Shown here piece after piece: positions 34,926-42,818 of a DNA stretch of 64,000 bases. Position numbers and translations under genes: made by a program. This DNA is from Cryobacterium soli (lineage in GTDB: Bacteria > Actinomycetota > Actinomycetes > Actinomycetales > Microbacteriaceae). The notes under the pieces were generated by a model, which was not told the origin of the DNA, did not search any database, and saw only the letters and a list, made by a program, of their open reading frames with translations. The stretch is from NCBI RefSeq assembly GCF_003611035.1, contig NZ_CP030033.1, positions 2,852,001 through 2,916,000 on the forward strand. The letters run 5' to 3'. The first letter of the stretch is position 1, and each line of letters opens with the position of its first letter.

Positions 34926-36641
34926 TCAGGTTGCCGGGTTGGCGGCGGCATCCGCGGCGACGAGGTTGTCGCGCACCTGGCGGCGCATCACCTTGCCGAT
35001 GAGCGACCGGGGCAGGTCGTCGACCTCGACGATGCGGCGCGGCACCTTGTAGGCGGAGATACGGGTGCGGCAGTACTCGCGCAGGCCGTCCACATCGAGG
35101 GTGGCGCCGGCGATGAGCACCACGGCGGCCACGACATCCTCGCCGCCGCCGGCGCTCTTGAGCCCCACCACGGCGGCGTCGGCGATGTCGGGGTGCGACA
35201 GCAGTGCGGCCTCAACTTCGGACGGCGACACGTTGAAACCCCCGGTGATGATGAGTTCCTTGATGCGGTCGACGATGGTGACGTAGCCGTCGGAGGAGAC
35301 CGTGACGATGTCGCCGGTGCGCAGCCAGCCATCCGCCAGCAGGGTCTGGGCCGTCTCGGTGGGGCGGTCCCAGTAGCCGGAGAAGACCTGCGGGCCGCGC
35401 ACGAGCAGCTCTCCCTCTTCGTCGAAACCGCGGTCCACGGTGGGGTCGGCGGGGTCGACCACGCGGATCTCCGTGCTCGGGAAGGGCACGCCCACGGTGC
35501 CGGGCCGCCGGCTCGGGCCCATCGGGTTGCCCACCGCGATGGGCGAGCACTCGGTCATGCCGTAACCCTCCACGAGGAGGCCGTCGGTGGCGGTCTCCCA
35601 CAGCTCGACGGTCTTCAGCGGCAGGCTCATCGCGCCGGAGATGGCGTACTTGGTGCCGTGCAGGCTGATGCCCTTGTCGTTCGCGGCCGTCACGAGCTTC
35701 TCGTAGATCGGCGGCACGGCGGGCAGGAAGGTGGGCGGGGTGCGTTTGACGGCGTTGAGCACCAGGCCCACATCGAACTTGGGGAAGAGCACCAGACGGG
35801 CGCCGATGGACATGGCGACGGTGAGGCACAGGGTGAGGCCGTAGGCGTGGAACATCGGCAGCACGCCGTAGAACACCTCGTTGCCGCGCTCGAGCCCTGG
35901 CACCCAGGCCTCGCTCTGCTGCGCGTTGGCCTGCAGGTTGAAGTGGGTGAGGATGGCGCCCTTGGGCGCCCCGGTGGTGCCGCTGGTGTACTGCAGCACG
36001 GCGGTGTCGCCGAGCAGCGGGCGCGGATGCGCGGTGCGCAACCGACGCGAGCCCACCAGGGCCGGCCATTCGATGGCGTCCTTGAGCGGCTGGGCCACCG
36101 TGAGGGCGGCACGGGCGGTGCGGGACTTGGGGATCGGCAGGCGCAGGGCCAGCCGGGTGGCCAGCGGCATCGACTTGGTGACATCCACGGCCACGACGGT
36201 GTGCAGGCCCATGTCGCGCGGGAACCCGCGCACCATGGAGTAGACCTTGTCCCAGACGATGGCGACGCTCGCGCCGTGGTCCTCGAACTGGTGGCGCAGT
36301 TCACGTTCGGTGTAGAGCGGATTGTGCTCCACGACGATCGCGCCGAGGCGCAGCACGGCGTAGAACGCCACGATGTGCTGCGGGCAGTTCGGCAGCACGA
36401 GCGCCACCCGGTCGCCGGGCTTCACGCCGAGCCGGCGCAGCCCATTGGCCACCCGGGAGATCTCGTCACCGAGCTGGCCGTAGGTCATGGTGCCGCCGAA
36501 GAAGTCCAGCGCCACCTTGTCGGCAAACCGGCGGGCGGAGCCCTCGATCATGTCGACCAGGGTCTCGGTGGGGTCCGCGATGGCGTTGGGCACGCCCACC
36601 GCGTAGGAACTCAGCCACGGCTTGCTCGCGAAAACGTTCAT
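34926..36641 (-). CDS. Long-chain fatty-acid--CoA ligase (AMP-forming)
   Basis: A 571-aa ANL-superfamily adenylating enzyme that forms acyl-AMP and then acyl-CoA. Motifs are YTSGTTGAPKG (P-loop), VEGYGMTECSP, DGWLRTGDIV and the C-terminal PRSLIGKVMRR with the catalytic lysine. The length fits long- or medium-chain acyl-CoA synthetases. The ATG 36641 overlaps the stop of the threonine aldolase gene (ATGA), so the two are translationally coupled, an unusual partnership whose purpose is unclear. Confidence 0.92.
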   Translation of the reverse strand: MNVFASKPWLSSYAVGVPNAIADPTETLVDMIEGSARRFADKVALDFFGGTMTYGQLGDEISRVANGLRRLGVKPGDRVALVLPNCPQHIVAFYAVLRLGAIVVEHNPLYTERELRHQFEDHGASVAIVWDKVYSMVRGFPRDMGLHTVVAVDVTKSMPLATRLALRLPIPKSRTARAALTVAQPLKDAIEWPALVGSRRLRTAHPRPLLGDTAVLQYTSGTTGAPKGAILTHFNLQANAQQSEAWVPGLERGNEVFYGVLPMFHAYGLTLCLTVAMSIGARLVLFPKFDVGLVLNAVKRTPPTFLPAVPPIYEKLVTAANDKGISLHGTKYAISGAMSLPLKTVELWETATDGLLVEGYGMTECSPIAVGNPMGPSRRPGTVGVPFPSTEIRVVDPADPTVDRGFDEEGELLVRGPQVFSGYWDRPTETAQTLLADGWLRTGDIVTVSSDGYVTIVDRIKELIITGGFNVSPSEVEAALLSHPDIADAAVVGLKSAGGGEDVVAAVVLIAGATLDVDGLREYCRTRISAYKVPRRIVEVDDLPRSLIGKVMRRQVRDNLVAADAAANPAT

Positions 36642-37708
36642 GCTGCGGCCAGCTCCTTCGTCAGGGCCGCGACAAAGTCGTCGACGTCCTCGGGGGTGGT
36701 GTCGAACCCGCACATCCAGCGCACCTCGCCGGTGGCCGGGTTCCAGTCGTAGAAACGGTACAGCTCGCGCACCTTGTCGGCGACGCCCGCCGGCAGCACG
36801 GCGAAGATCGCGTTGGCCTGGGTGGGCTGGCTGAACGAGACCCCGGTGAGCGAGCCATCCGCCAGACCCTCTTCGAGCGCACCGCGCAGGCGTGCGGCCA
36901 TGGCGTTGGCGTGGTCGGCGTTGCGCAGCCACAGGTCGCCGTCGAGCAGGGCGATCAGCTGGGCGGAGATGAAGCGCATCTTCGAGGAGAGCTGCATGTT
37001 GAGCTTCCGCAGGTACTTCAGGCCCGTGGATGCGTCGGGGTTGAGAACCACGATGCACTCGCCGAGCATCATGCCGTTCTTGGTGCCGCCGAAGCTGAGC
37101 ACGTCGACACCGGCGTCTCTGGTGAACTCGCGGAACGGTACCCCGAGGGCGGCTGCGGCGTTGGAGATGCGGGCGCCGTCCATGTGCAGCAGCATGCCCT
37201 TGGCGTGCGCGTGATCGGCGATGGCGCGCACCTCGGCCGGGGTATACAGCGTGCCGAGTTCGGTGGTCTGGGTGATCGACACCACGAGAGGCTGCGCGCG
37301 GTGCTCGTCGCCCCAGCCCCAGGCCTCCTGGTCGATCAGCTCGGGGGTGAGCTTGCCGTCGGGAGTCTGCACGGGCAGCAGCTTGAGGCCGCCGACCCGC
37401 TCCGGGGCTCCGCCCTCGTCGGTGTTGATGTGCGCGGTGCTCGCGCAGATCACCGCTCCCCAGCGCGGCAGCATCGACTGCAGGCCCGTGACGTTCGCTC
37501 CGGTGCCGTTGAACACCGGGAACGCCTCGACGCCCTCGCCGAAGTGGCGGGCGAAGACCCGTTGCAGTTCGGCCGTGTACACGTCGTCGCCGTAGGCGAT
37601 CTGGTGGGCGCCGTTGGCGCGCACGATCGCGTCGAGGATCTCCGGGTGCACGCCCGAATAGTTGTCGGAGGCGAAACCACGGGAGAACAGGTCATGGAGA
37701 GAAGTCAC
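36638..37708 (-). CDS. ltaE: Low-specificity L-threonine aldolase
   Basis: A 356-aa PLP enzyme of the beta-eliminating lyase family that splits L-threonine or allo-threonine to glycine and acetaldehyde. The N-terminal FASDNYSGVHPEIL motif, MDGARISNAAAALG and the PLP lysine in FGGTKNGMM are present. GTG 37708 is preferred: CAAGAT, a -10-like box, ends 6 nt before it, consistent with a leaderless message. In-frame upstream codons back to 37777 would add a basic tail not typical of the family. It is coupled to the downstream acyl-CoA ligase. Confidence 0.87.
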   Translation of the reverse strand: MTSLHDLFSRGFASDNYSGVHPEILDAIVRANGAHQIAYGDDVYTAELQRVFARHFGEGVEAFPVFNGTGANVTGLQSMLPRWGAVICASTAHINTDEGGAPERVGGLKLLPVQTPDGKLTPELIDQEAWGWGDEHRAQPLVVSITQTTELGTLYTPAEVRAIADHAHAKGMLLHMDGARISNAAAALGVPFREFTRDAGVDVLSFGGTKNGMMLGECIVVLNPDASTGLKYLRKLNMQLSSKMRFISAQLIALLDGDLWLRNADHANAMAARLRGALEEGLADGSLTGVSFSQPTQANAIFAVLPAGVADKVRELYRFYDWNPATGEVRWMCGFDTTPEDVDDFVAALTKELAAA

Positions 37709-37828
37709 CCCACTATCTTGGCGCAAACGCCTGCGGCGCATCTGTGTGTTTGCCCCGGTCAGGGGGACCATGGTCACACCGTGACGGCGCGCGTGTCGTC
37801 ACACTGCTTAACAATCGGGCTGGCTTCC

Positions 37829-37848
37829 CGCCGCGGAATCACGCGGCG
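37829..37848 (+). other. Hairpin in mtnA upstream region
   Basis: CGCCGCG-gaatca-CGCGGCG gives a perfect 7-bp stem in the 245-bp gap before mtnA. No SAM riboswitch core was recognised. A TATTCT box near 37896-37901 is a possible mtnA -10. Confidence 0.25.
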
Positions 37849-37953
37849 ACACGGCCGGACCCGGAGGCAGGCCGTGCCCGGTGCGGCTGCCGCCGGTATT
37901 CTCGGGGGATCGACCCGGCCGACGGGTGACCCCGCCCGACACCGGAGGACGAC

Positions 37954-39045
37954 GTGAGCGATCAAGACCCGCACGGAATCCTGCTGCCCGCCGTGCCCGC
38001 CCTCGACGGCTCGGTGCGCGTGCAGGACGGTGCGGTCTGGATCCTGGACCGCCGGGTCTTCCCCGCCCGGATCGAGTGGGTGCGGGCCGATTCGGCCGAC
38101 GCCGTCTCGGCGGCCATCACCGCCATGGTGACCCAGAGCTCAGGCCCGGCCTTCGCCGCCTGCGCCGGCATGGAACTGGCCGCGCTGCAGGCCGCCGCGC
38201 TACCGCTGCCCGAGGCCCAGGTGGCGCTCCGGCGGGCGGCGCTGGTGCTCGCCAACGCCCGGCCCACCAACAACCATCCGCGTGAGGCGGTGGAGTTCGT
38301 GCTCGCCGCCCTCACTGGCGCCGCGAGCACCGCTGAGATCGTGGAGTCCGCCGTCGAGGCGGCCCGTGCGTTCGCGCTGCTCTACCGCTCGCGCAGCCGG
38401 GCCCTCGGTGAACACACGGTTGCGCTGCTCGACGACGGTGCGCGCATCCTCACGCACTGCTGGATGGACACCTACCTGATCGAACTGGTGCGCGCCGCCG
38501 AGTCCGCCGGCAAGCGGTTCGACTGGGTCGCCACCGAGACCCGCCCTTACCTGCAGGGCGCCAGGCTCACCGCGCACACGCTGCGGGAGATGGGCCAGCG
38601 GGTGACCCTGATCACCGACGGGATGGCCGCTGCAGCACTGTCGCCCGGGTCGTCGATCGGGCCTATCGACGCCCTCGTCACGGCGGCCGACCGGGTGAGC
38701 ATGGACGGCAGCGTCGCCAACAAGGTCGGCACCCTCGGTCTCGCCGTCGCCGCGGCCGCGTTCGACGTGCCGTACTACGCGCTCATCCAGGCCCCGGACC
38801 CGACGCTGCCGACCGGCTCGGACATCGTGATCGAGCACCGCGACCCGGCCGAGGTCTTCGAGACCCTCGGCGTGCGCACGGCCTCCGCCCTGCTCACGGA
38901 TGCCTGGTATCCCGCCTTCGACGTGACCCCGCCGCGGTTCGTCAGCGCGCTCGTGACCGACCGCGGTCCGTTCCGGCCGGCCGACCTCGCGCAGTACTTC
39001 GAGACCCCCCACCCGACCATCTCCCAGGATCGAGCTCTCCGGTGA
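37954..39045 (+). CDS. mtnA: S-methyl-5-thioribose-1-phosphate isomerase (MtnA), divergent
   Basis: A 363-aa member of the MtnA/eIF2B-alpha family that isomerises methylthioribose-1-phosphate to methylthioribulose-1-phosphate. The catalytic pair is kept: Cys169 in ILTHCWMD and Asp246 in AADRVSMDG, with NKVGT following. The usual THCNxGxLA loop is replaced by THCWMDTYL, so it belongs to a diverged branch. Assignment rests on these residues plus mtnK, mtnC and mtnB in the same operon. GTG 37954 has GGAGGA upstream; its stop overlaps mtnK by GTGA. Confidence 0.86.
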   Translation: MSDQDPHGILLPAVPALDGSVRVQDGAVWILDRRVFPARIEWVRADSADAVSAAITAMVTQSSGPAFAACAGMELAALQAAALPLPEAQVALRRAALVLANARPTNNHPREAVEFVLAALTGAASTAEIVESAVEAARAFALLYRSRSRALGEHTVALLDDGARILTHCWMDTYLIELVRAAESAGKRFDWVATETRPYLQGARLTAHTLREMGQRVTLITDGMAAAALSPGSSIGPIDALVTAADRVSMDGSVANKVGTLGLAVAAAAFDVPYYALIQAPDPTLPTGSDIVIEHRDPAEVFETLGVRTASALLTDAWYPAFDVTPPRFVSALVTDRGPFRPADLAQYFETPHPTISQDRALR

Positions 39046-40325
39046 GCAGTGACAGCCCCCAGCCTCAGACCAGCCCCGCCCTCCCCGACAGCGCCGACTA
39101 CGCCCTCCTCGTCGACCGCGACGACGTCGTGGCCTACCTCGACGGCGCCGGCTACCTGCCGCGCCTGGCCGCATCCGCCGACCAGATCGAGGTGGACGAG
39201 GTCACCGCGGGCAATATGAACCGGGTCTTCATCGCGCGCGGCCCGCTGGGCAGCCTGGCCGTGAAGCAGGCGCCGCCGTGGGTGCAGGCCGTCGGGCCCG
39301 CGTGGCCGATCGACCCCAACCGGATCGCCTCGGAGGCCCGCGCGTACGCGATGCTCGCCGACCTCGCGCCGGCGAGCGTGCCATCCGTCGAGCCTGTCGA
39401 CCTGGATCGTTACGTGCTGGTGATGGAGGACCTCTCCGACCTCGACGTGCTGCGCGATGTGCTCGTGCGCCAGGTGGCGGATGTCGTCGCCGGCGCCGAG
39501 CCCGTTGCCCTCGACTTCGAGGCCCTCGGCACCGTCGTGGGGCGCTTCAGCGCCGAGCTCACCCTGGCCACGAGCCGCGCAGGCCTCGGCCCGGACGAGC
39601 ACGCCGCACTCATCGAGACCGCGGCCAACCCCGAGCTCTGCGCCCTCACGGTGGACGCCGTGCTCGACGAGCCCTACCGACTGAACGACCACAATCACTG
39701 GATCCCCGAGCTCGACGCGGAGGTGCGCGCGCTCTACACCGACACCGAGCTGCTCGCCGCCGTCGCCGACGTGCGGGAGATCTTCGCCACCCGCGCCGAG
39801 GCGCTCATCCACGGCGACCTGCACTCCGGATCGCTCATGGTCGGCGTGCGCGGTGGTGAGCAGGCCACCAAGGTCTTCGACCCCGAGTTCAGCTTCGTCG
39901 GCCCCGCCGGCATGGACCTTGGCCTGTTCTGGGCCAACCTCACGATCGCCTCGATCGCGGCCACCCAGGTGGATGCGACCGCGCTCGCCGCGGCCCGCGC
40001 CTCGGCGATCGAGTCGAGCTGGAGCGCTTTCGGGGCCCTGGTCGCCGAGCGCTGGCCGCAGCGGGTGGGCACCCCGGACGGCCTCGACCTCGACGCCTGG
40101 CTCGCCCGCATCCGCAGCGACGCCTGGCGGTTCGCCGGGGTGGAGGCCGTGCGCCGGGTGGCCGGCTACTCGCACGCCGCCGACTTCACCACCCTGCCCG
40201 CCGAGCGCATCCCGGCCGCCTACGCCGATCTGCTCGGCCGCGCCCGCGCTTGGATCATCACCGGCACCAGTGCCGCCAGCACCGAAAGCACCGCCAGCAC
40301 CGCCAGCACCGAAGGAACCCTGTGA
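39042..40325 (+). CDS. mtnK: S-methyl-5-thioribose kinase (MtnK)
   Basis: A 427-aa phosphotransferase-fold kinase that phosphorylates methylthioribose at C1. The catalytic loop is IHGDLHSGSLMV and the metal-binding region is VFDPEFSFVGPAGMD. The ITAGNMNRVFI-like glycine loop (EVTAGNMNRVF) and PWVQAVGPAWPIDPNRIASEARA are typical of MTR kinases. The C-terminus ends in a low-complexity Ala/Ser/Thr/Glu tail made of short DNA repeats. GTG start overlaps mtnA and its stop overlaps mtnC (GTGA both). With a kinase present, the substrate is free MTR, from MTA nucleosidase or import. Confidence 0.92.
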   Translation: MSSDSPQPQTSPALPDSADYALLVDRDDVVAYLDGAGYLPRLAASADQIEVDEVTAGNMNRVFIARGPLGSLAVKQAPPWVQAVGPAWPIDPNRIASEARAYAMLADLAPASVPSVEPVDLDRYVLVMEDLSDLDVLRDVLVRQVADVVAGAEPVALDFEALGTVVGRFSAELTLATSRAGLGPDEHAALIETAANPELCALTVDAVLDEPYRLNDHNHWIPELDAEVRALYTDTELLAAVADVREIFATRAEALIHGDLHSGSLMVGVRGGEQATKVFDPEFSFVGPAGMDLGLFWANLTIASIAATQVDATALAAARASAIESSWSAFGALVAERWPQRVGTPDGLDLDAWLARIRSDAWRFAGVEAVRRVAGYSHAADFTTLPAERIPAAYADLLGRARAWIITGTSAASTESTASTASTEGTL

Positions 40326-41038
40326 CCCTGCACATCACCGCCAGCACCCTGGTGCTCGACCTCGAGGGCACGACGAGCGCCGCCGGGTTCATCCTCGGCG
40401 ACCTCTACGACTACGCCCGTCCCCGCCTGGGCGCCTGGCTGGACGACCACGCCGCCGACCCCGTCATCGCCGAGGCCCGCGCGCAGGTCATCGCCGACGG
40501 CGGGCTGGCCGCCGACGCCTCGACCGCCGAGGTCGTGGCGGTACTGCACGCCTGGATGGCCGCCGATGTGAAGGCCACCCCGCTCAAGACCATCCAGGGA
40601 CAGATCTGGGCCGAGGGTTTCGCCCGCGCCGAGATCAGCTCGCATTTCTTCGACGACGTGATCCCGCAGCTGCGCCGCTGGCACGACGACGGCGTCACCC
40701 TCGCCGTGTTCTCCTCTGGCTCGGTGGCCAGCCAGGTGCCGTGGTTCAGGCACTCCCCGGACGGCGACCTGACGCCGCTCATCGTGGACTACTTCGACAC
40801 GGTCACGGCCGGGTCGAAGAAGGAGGCGACCTCCTACGACGCCATCCGCACCGCGCTCGGCGTCGACGCGAGCGACCTGGTGTTCTTCACCGACCATCCG
40901 GAGGAGGTCGCCGCGGCGACCGAAGCCGGCTGGCAGGTCGTCGCGTTCTCCCGGCCGGATGAGCCGTGGTTCGGCGCCGACTTCGGTGCGGCACCCGTCG
41001 TGGCCTCCTTCGACGAGGTCGAGGTGGCGAGCCGATGA
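40322..41038 (+). CDS. mtnC: Acireductone synthase / enolase-phosphatase (MtnC)
   Basis: A 238-aa HAD-superfamily enzyme that enolises and dephosphorylates diketo-methylthiopentyl phosphate to acireductone. The nucleophile motif is LDLEGTTS (Asp13, Glu15), then the FSSGSVASQ loop and SKKEATSY with the motif III lysine. The length fits bacterial MtnC, so the separate MtnW and MtnX of Bacillus are not needed. GTG overlaps the mtnK stop; its stop overlaps the mtnB start (ATGA). Confidence 0.94.
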   Translation: MTLHITASTLVLDLEGTTSAAGFILGDLYDYARPRLGAWLDDHAADPVIAEARAQVIADGGLAADASTAEVVAVLHAWMAADVKATPLKTIQGQIWAEGFARAEISSHFFDDVIPQLRRWHDDGVTLAVFSSGSVASQVPWFRHSPDGDLTPLIVDYFDTVTAGSKKEATSYDAIRTALGVDASDLVFFTDHPEEVAAATEAGWQVVAFSRPDEPWFGADFGAAPVVASFDEVEVASR

Positions 41039-41700
41039 ATCAGTTCTCGCCGCTCGGACTCACCGAGCAGACCCTGCACGCCGCCGGCGCCGCCCTGGCC
41101 GCCGAGGCCGCGCGCTTCGCCGGGCTCGGCTGGATGCGAGGCACCTCCGGCAACCTCTCGGTCACCCTTGAGCGCGACCCGCTGTTGCTGGCCGTGACCG
41201 GTTCAGGGCTCGACAAGGGCGAGTTGACCGCATCCGACTTCGTCATCGTCGACCGCGACGGCGAACGCGTCGAGGGCCGCGGCGGCTCCGGCCACAAGCC
41301 CTCGGACGAGTCCGGGCTGCACGCCCGCGTCGCCCGGGTCACCGGAGCCGGCGCCGTGGTGCACGTGCACGCCCTGGCCGCCGTGGTCGCTGCGCACCAC
41401 TGGCCCGATGGCGTGGTGCTGCGAGACCTCGAGATGCTCAAGGGCATCGGCCACCTGGCCCACAACGAGACCGTGGTCATCCCGGTGGTGCAGAACAGCC
41501 AGGACATGGTGGAGCTCGGCGACGCCTTCGAGGCGGTGTACCTCCGCCCCGGCGCAGGGGTGGCGGAGGTCCCGGCGGTGCTGGTGGCCAACCACGGCAT
41601 CTACGTCTGGGGCGCCGACCTGCGGCAGGCCCGCTGGCACGCCGAACTGATCGAGTGGATGCTGCGCTTCACCGTCGAAACCCGCGGCTCAACCCCATGA
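41035..41700 (+). CDS. mtnB: Methylthioribulose-1-phosphate dehydratase (MtnB)
   Basis: A 221-aa class II aldolase-fold zinc enzyme that dehydrates methylthioribulose-1-phosphate. Zinc ligands are His110 and His112 in VVHVHAL and His187 in VANHGIYVWG. The N-terminal RGTSGNLSV and the SGHKPSDESGLHARV phosphate-binding and catalytic blocks are intact. It ends the mtnAKCB operon and is followed at once by a 16-bp terminator hairpin. The next step enzyme, MtnD, is encoded 3.9 kb further on beyond the importer genes. Confidence 0.93.
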   Translation: MNQFSPLGLTEQTLHAAGAALAAEAARFAGLGWMRGTSGNLSVTLERDPLLLAVTGSGLDKGELTASDFVIVDRDGERVEGRGGSGHKPSDESGLHARVARVTGAGAVVHVHALAAVVAAHHWPDGVVLRDLEMLKGIGHLAHNETVVIPVVQNSQDMVELGDAFEAVYLRPGAGVAEVPAVLVANHGIYVWGADLRQARWHAELIEWMLRFTVETRGSTP

Positions 41701-41703
41701 CTG

Positions 41704-41749
41704 GCCCATTTTTGCTAGTTGAGGCGGCTCCCGACTAGCAAAAATGGGC
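41704..41749. terminator. Bidirectional terminator after mtnB
   Basis: A perfect 16-bp stem (41704-41719 with 41734-41749, arm GCCCATTTTTGCTAGT) closes a 14-nt loop. It contains T5/A5 tracts on both sides, so it can act for mtnB (+) and the convergent permease gene (-). Confidence 0.9.
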
Positions 41750-41771
41750 GACCCATGGTCTTGGGGCGGGG

Positions 41772-42818
41772 TTAGTTGGTCATGCTCCCGGCCACCACCA
41801 CGGTGCGCTTGCGGGAGAACGTGAAGCTGAACAGCAGGGCCACGAGCAGCACGATGCCCTTGCCGAAGTCCTGCGCGTAGTAGGGGAGCCCGATCATCGT
41901 GAAGCCGGTCACCATCACGGCGATCAGCACGGCGCCGAGGGCCGTGCCCCACGCGTTCGGGCGGCCCATGCCGAGCACCGAGACGCCCACCAGCGAGACT
42001 GCCATGGCGTCGAGCAGGAGCGAGTTGCCCGCGCTCACGTCGCCCTGACCGATGCGGGCGGCCAGCAGCAGTCCGGCGACCGAGGCGAGCAGGCCGCAGC
42101 CGATGTAGGCGGCGGTGCGGTAGACCTGCACCCGGATACCGGCGAGCCGGGCCGCCTCGGCGTTGGCGCCGACCGCGTAGAGCGCACGGCCCCACTTGGT
42201 GCGTTCGAGCACGAACCAGAGCAGCGCCGTGAGGGCCACGAAGATCAGCACGGGAACCGGCACAGGCCCGATGCTGCCGCGGTCCAGCCAGAGGAAGTCG
42301 GTGGTGAACCGGCCGGGCGCCGTGGAGCCGTCGGAGAGGGTCATCTGCGAGGAGATGGACTTGCCGTCCACGATGAGCAGTTTCAGCCCCACGATCACGA
42401 ACATCGTGGTGAGCGTGGCCAGCAGGTCGGGGATGCGCGCGACCACGATCAGCAGAGCGTTGAGCGCCCCGATCAGGGCGCCGCCGGCCAGCACCACGCC
42501 GATGGCCACGCCGCCGACCTGGTTGCCGACCACCATGGTCCAGGCCGCGATCGAGACCGCGAACCCGGCGGATGCGCCCACCGACAGGTCGATGCCGCCC
42601 ACGGTCATCGCGAGCATCACGCCGAGCCCGGCGATGGCCGTGGGGGCGATGAACTTGAGCATGCCGAACATGTTGTCCACCGTGCGGAAGTTCGGTTCGG
42701 TGATAGCGAAGAAGCCGATCAGCAGCACTGTGACGGCGACGAAGCCCCAGCGCACGATACCGGCGGACGCGGACTCGAGGGCGCTGCCGCGCACGCGGTC
42801 GATGGAGATGCGGCTCAT
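41772..42818 (-). CDS. RbsC-type ABC transporter permease
   Basis: A 348-aa permease of the ribose/autoinducer-2 branch (BPD_transp_2) with eight to ten hydrophobic segments and the signature GGIDLSVGASAGF near residue 74. The conserved GANAEAARLAGI loop contacts the ATPase. The ATG overlaps the ATPase stop by ATGA. Together with the ATPase and lipoprotein it forms a complete pentose-type importer. Its position between mtnB and mtnD suggests a thio-pentose such as methylthioribose (inference). Confidence 0.92.
   Translation of the reverse strand: MSRISIDRVRGSALESASAGIVRWGFVAVTVLLIGFFAITEPNFRTVDNMFGMLKFIAPTAIAGLGVMLAMTVGGIDLSVGASAGFAVSIAAWTMVVGNQVGGVAIGVVLAGGALIGALNALLIVVARIPDLLATLTTMFVIVGLKLLIVDGKSISSQMTLSDGSTAPGRFTTDFLWLDRGSIGPVPVPVLIFVALTALLWFVLERTKWGRALYAVGANAEAARLAGIRVQVYRTAAYIGCGLLASVAGLLLAARIGQGDVSAGNSLLLDAMAVSLVGVSVLGMGRPNAWGTALGAVLIAVMVTGFTMIGLPYYAQDFGKGIVLLVALLFSFTFSRKRTVVVAGSMTN

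Noticed and set aside
37709..37953. SAM or MTA-responsive riboswitch before mtnA
   Set aside because: Only a 7-bp hairpin is visible and no conserved riboswitch core.
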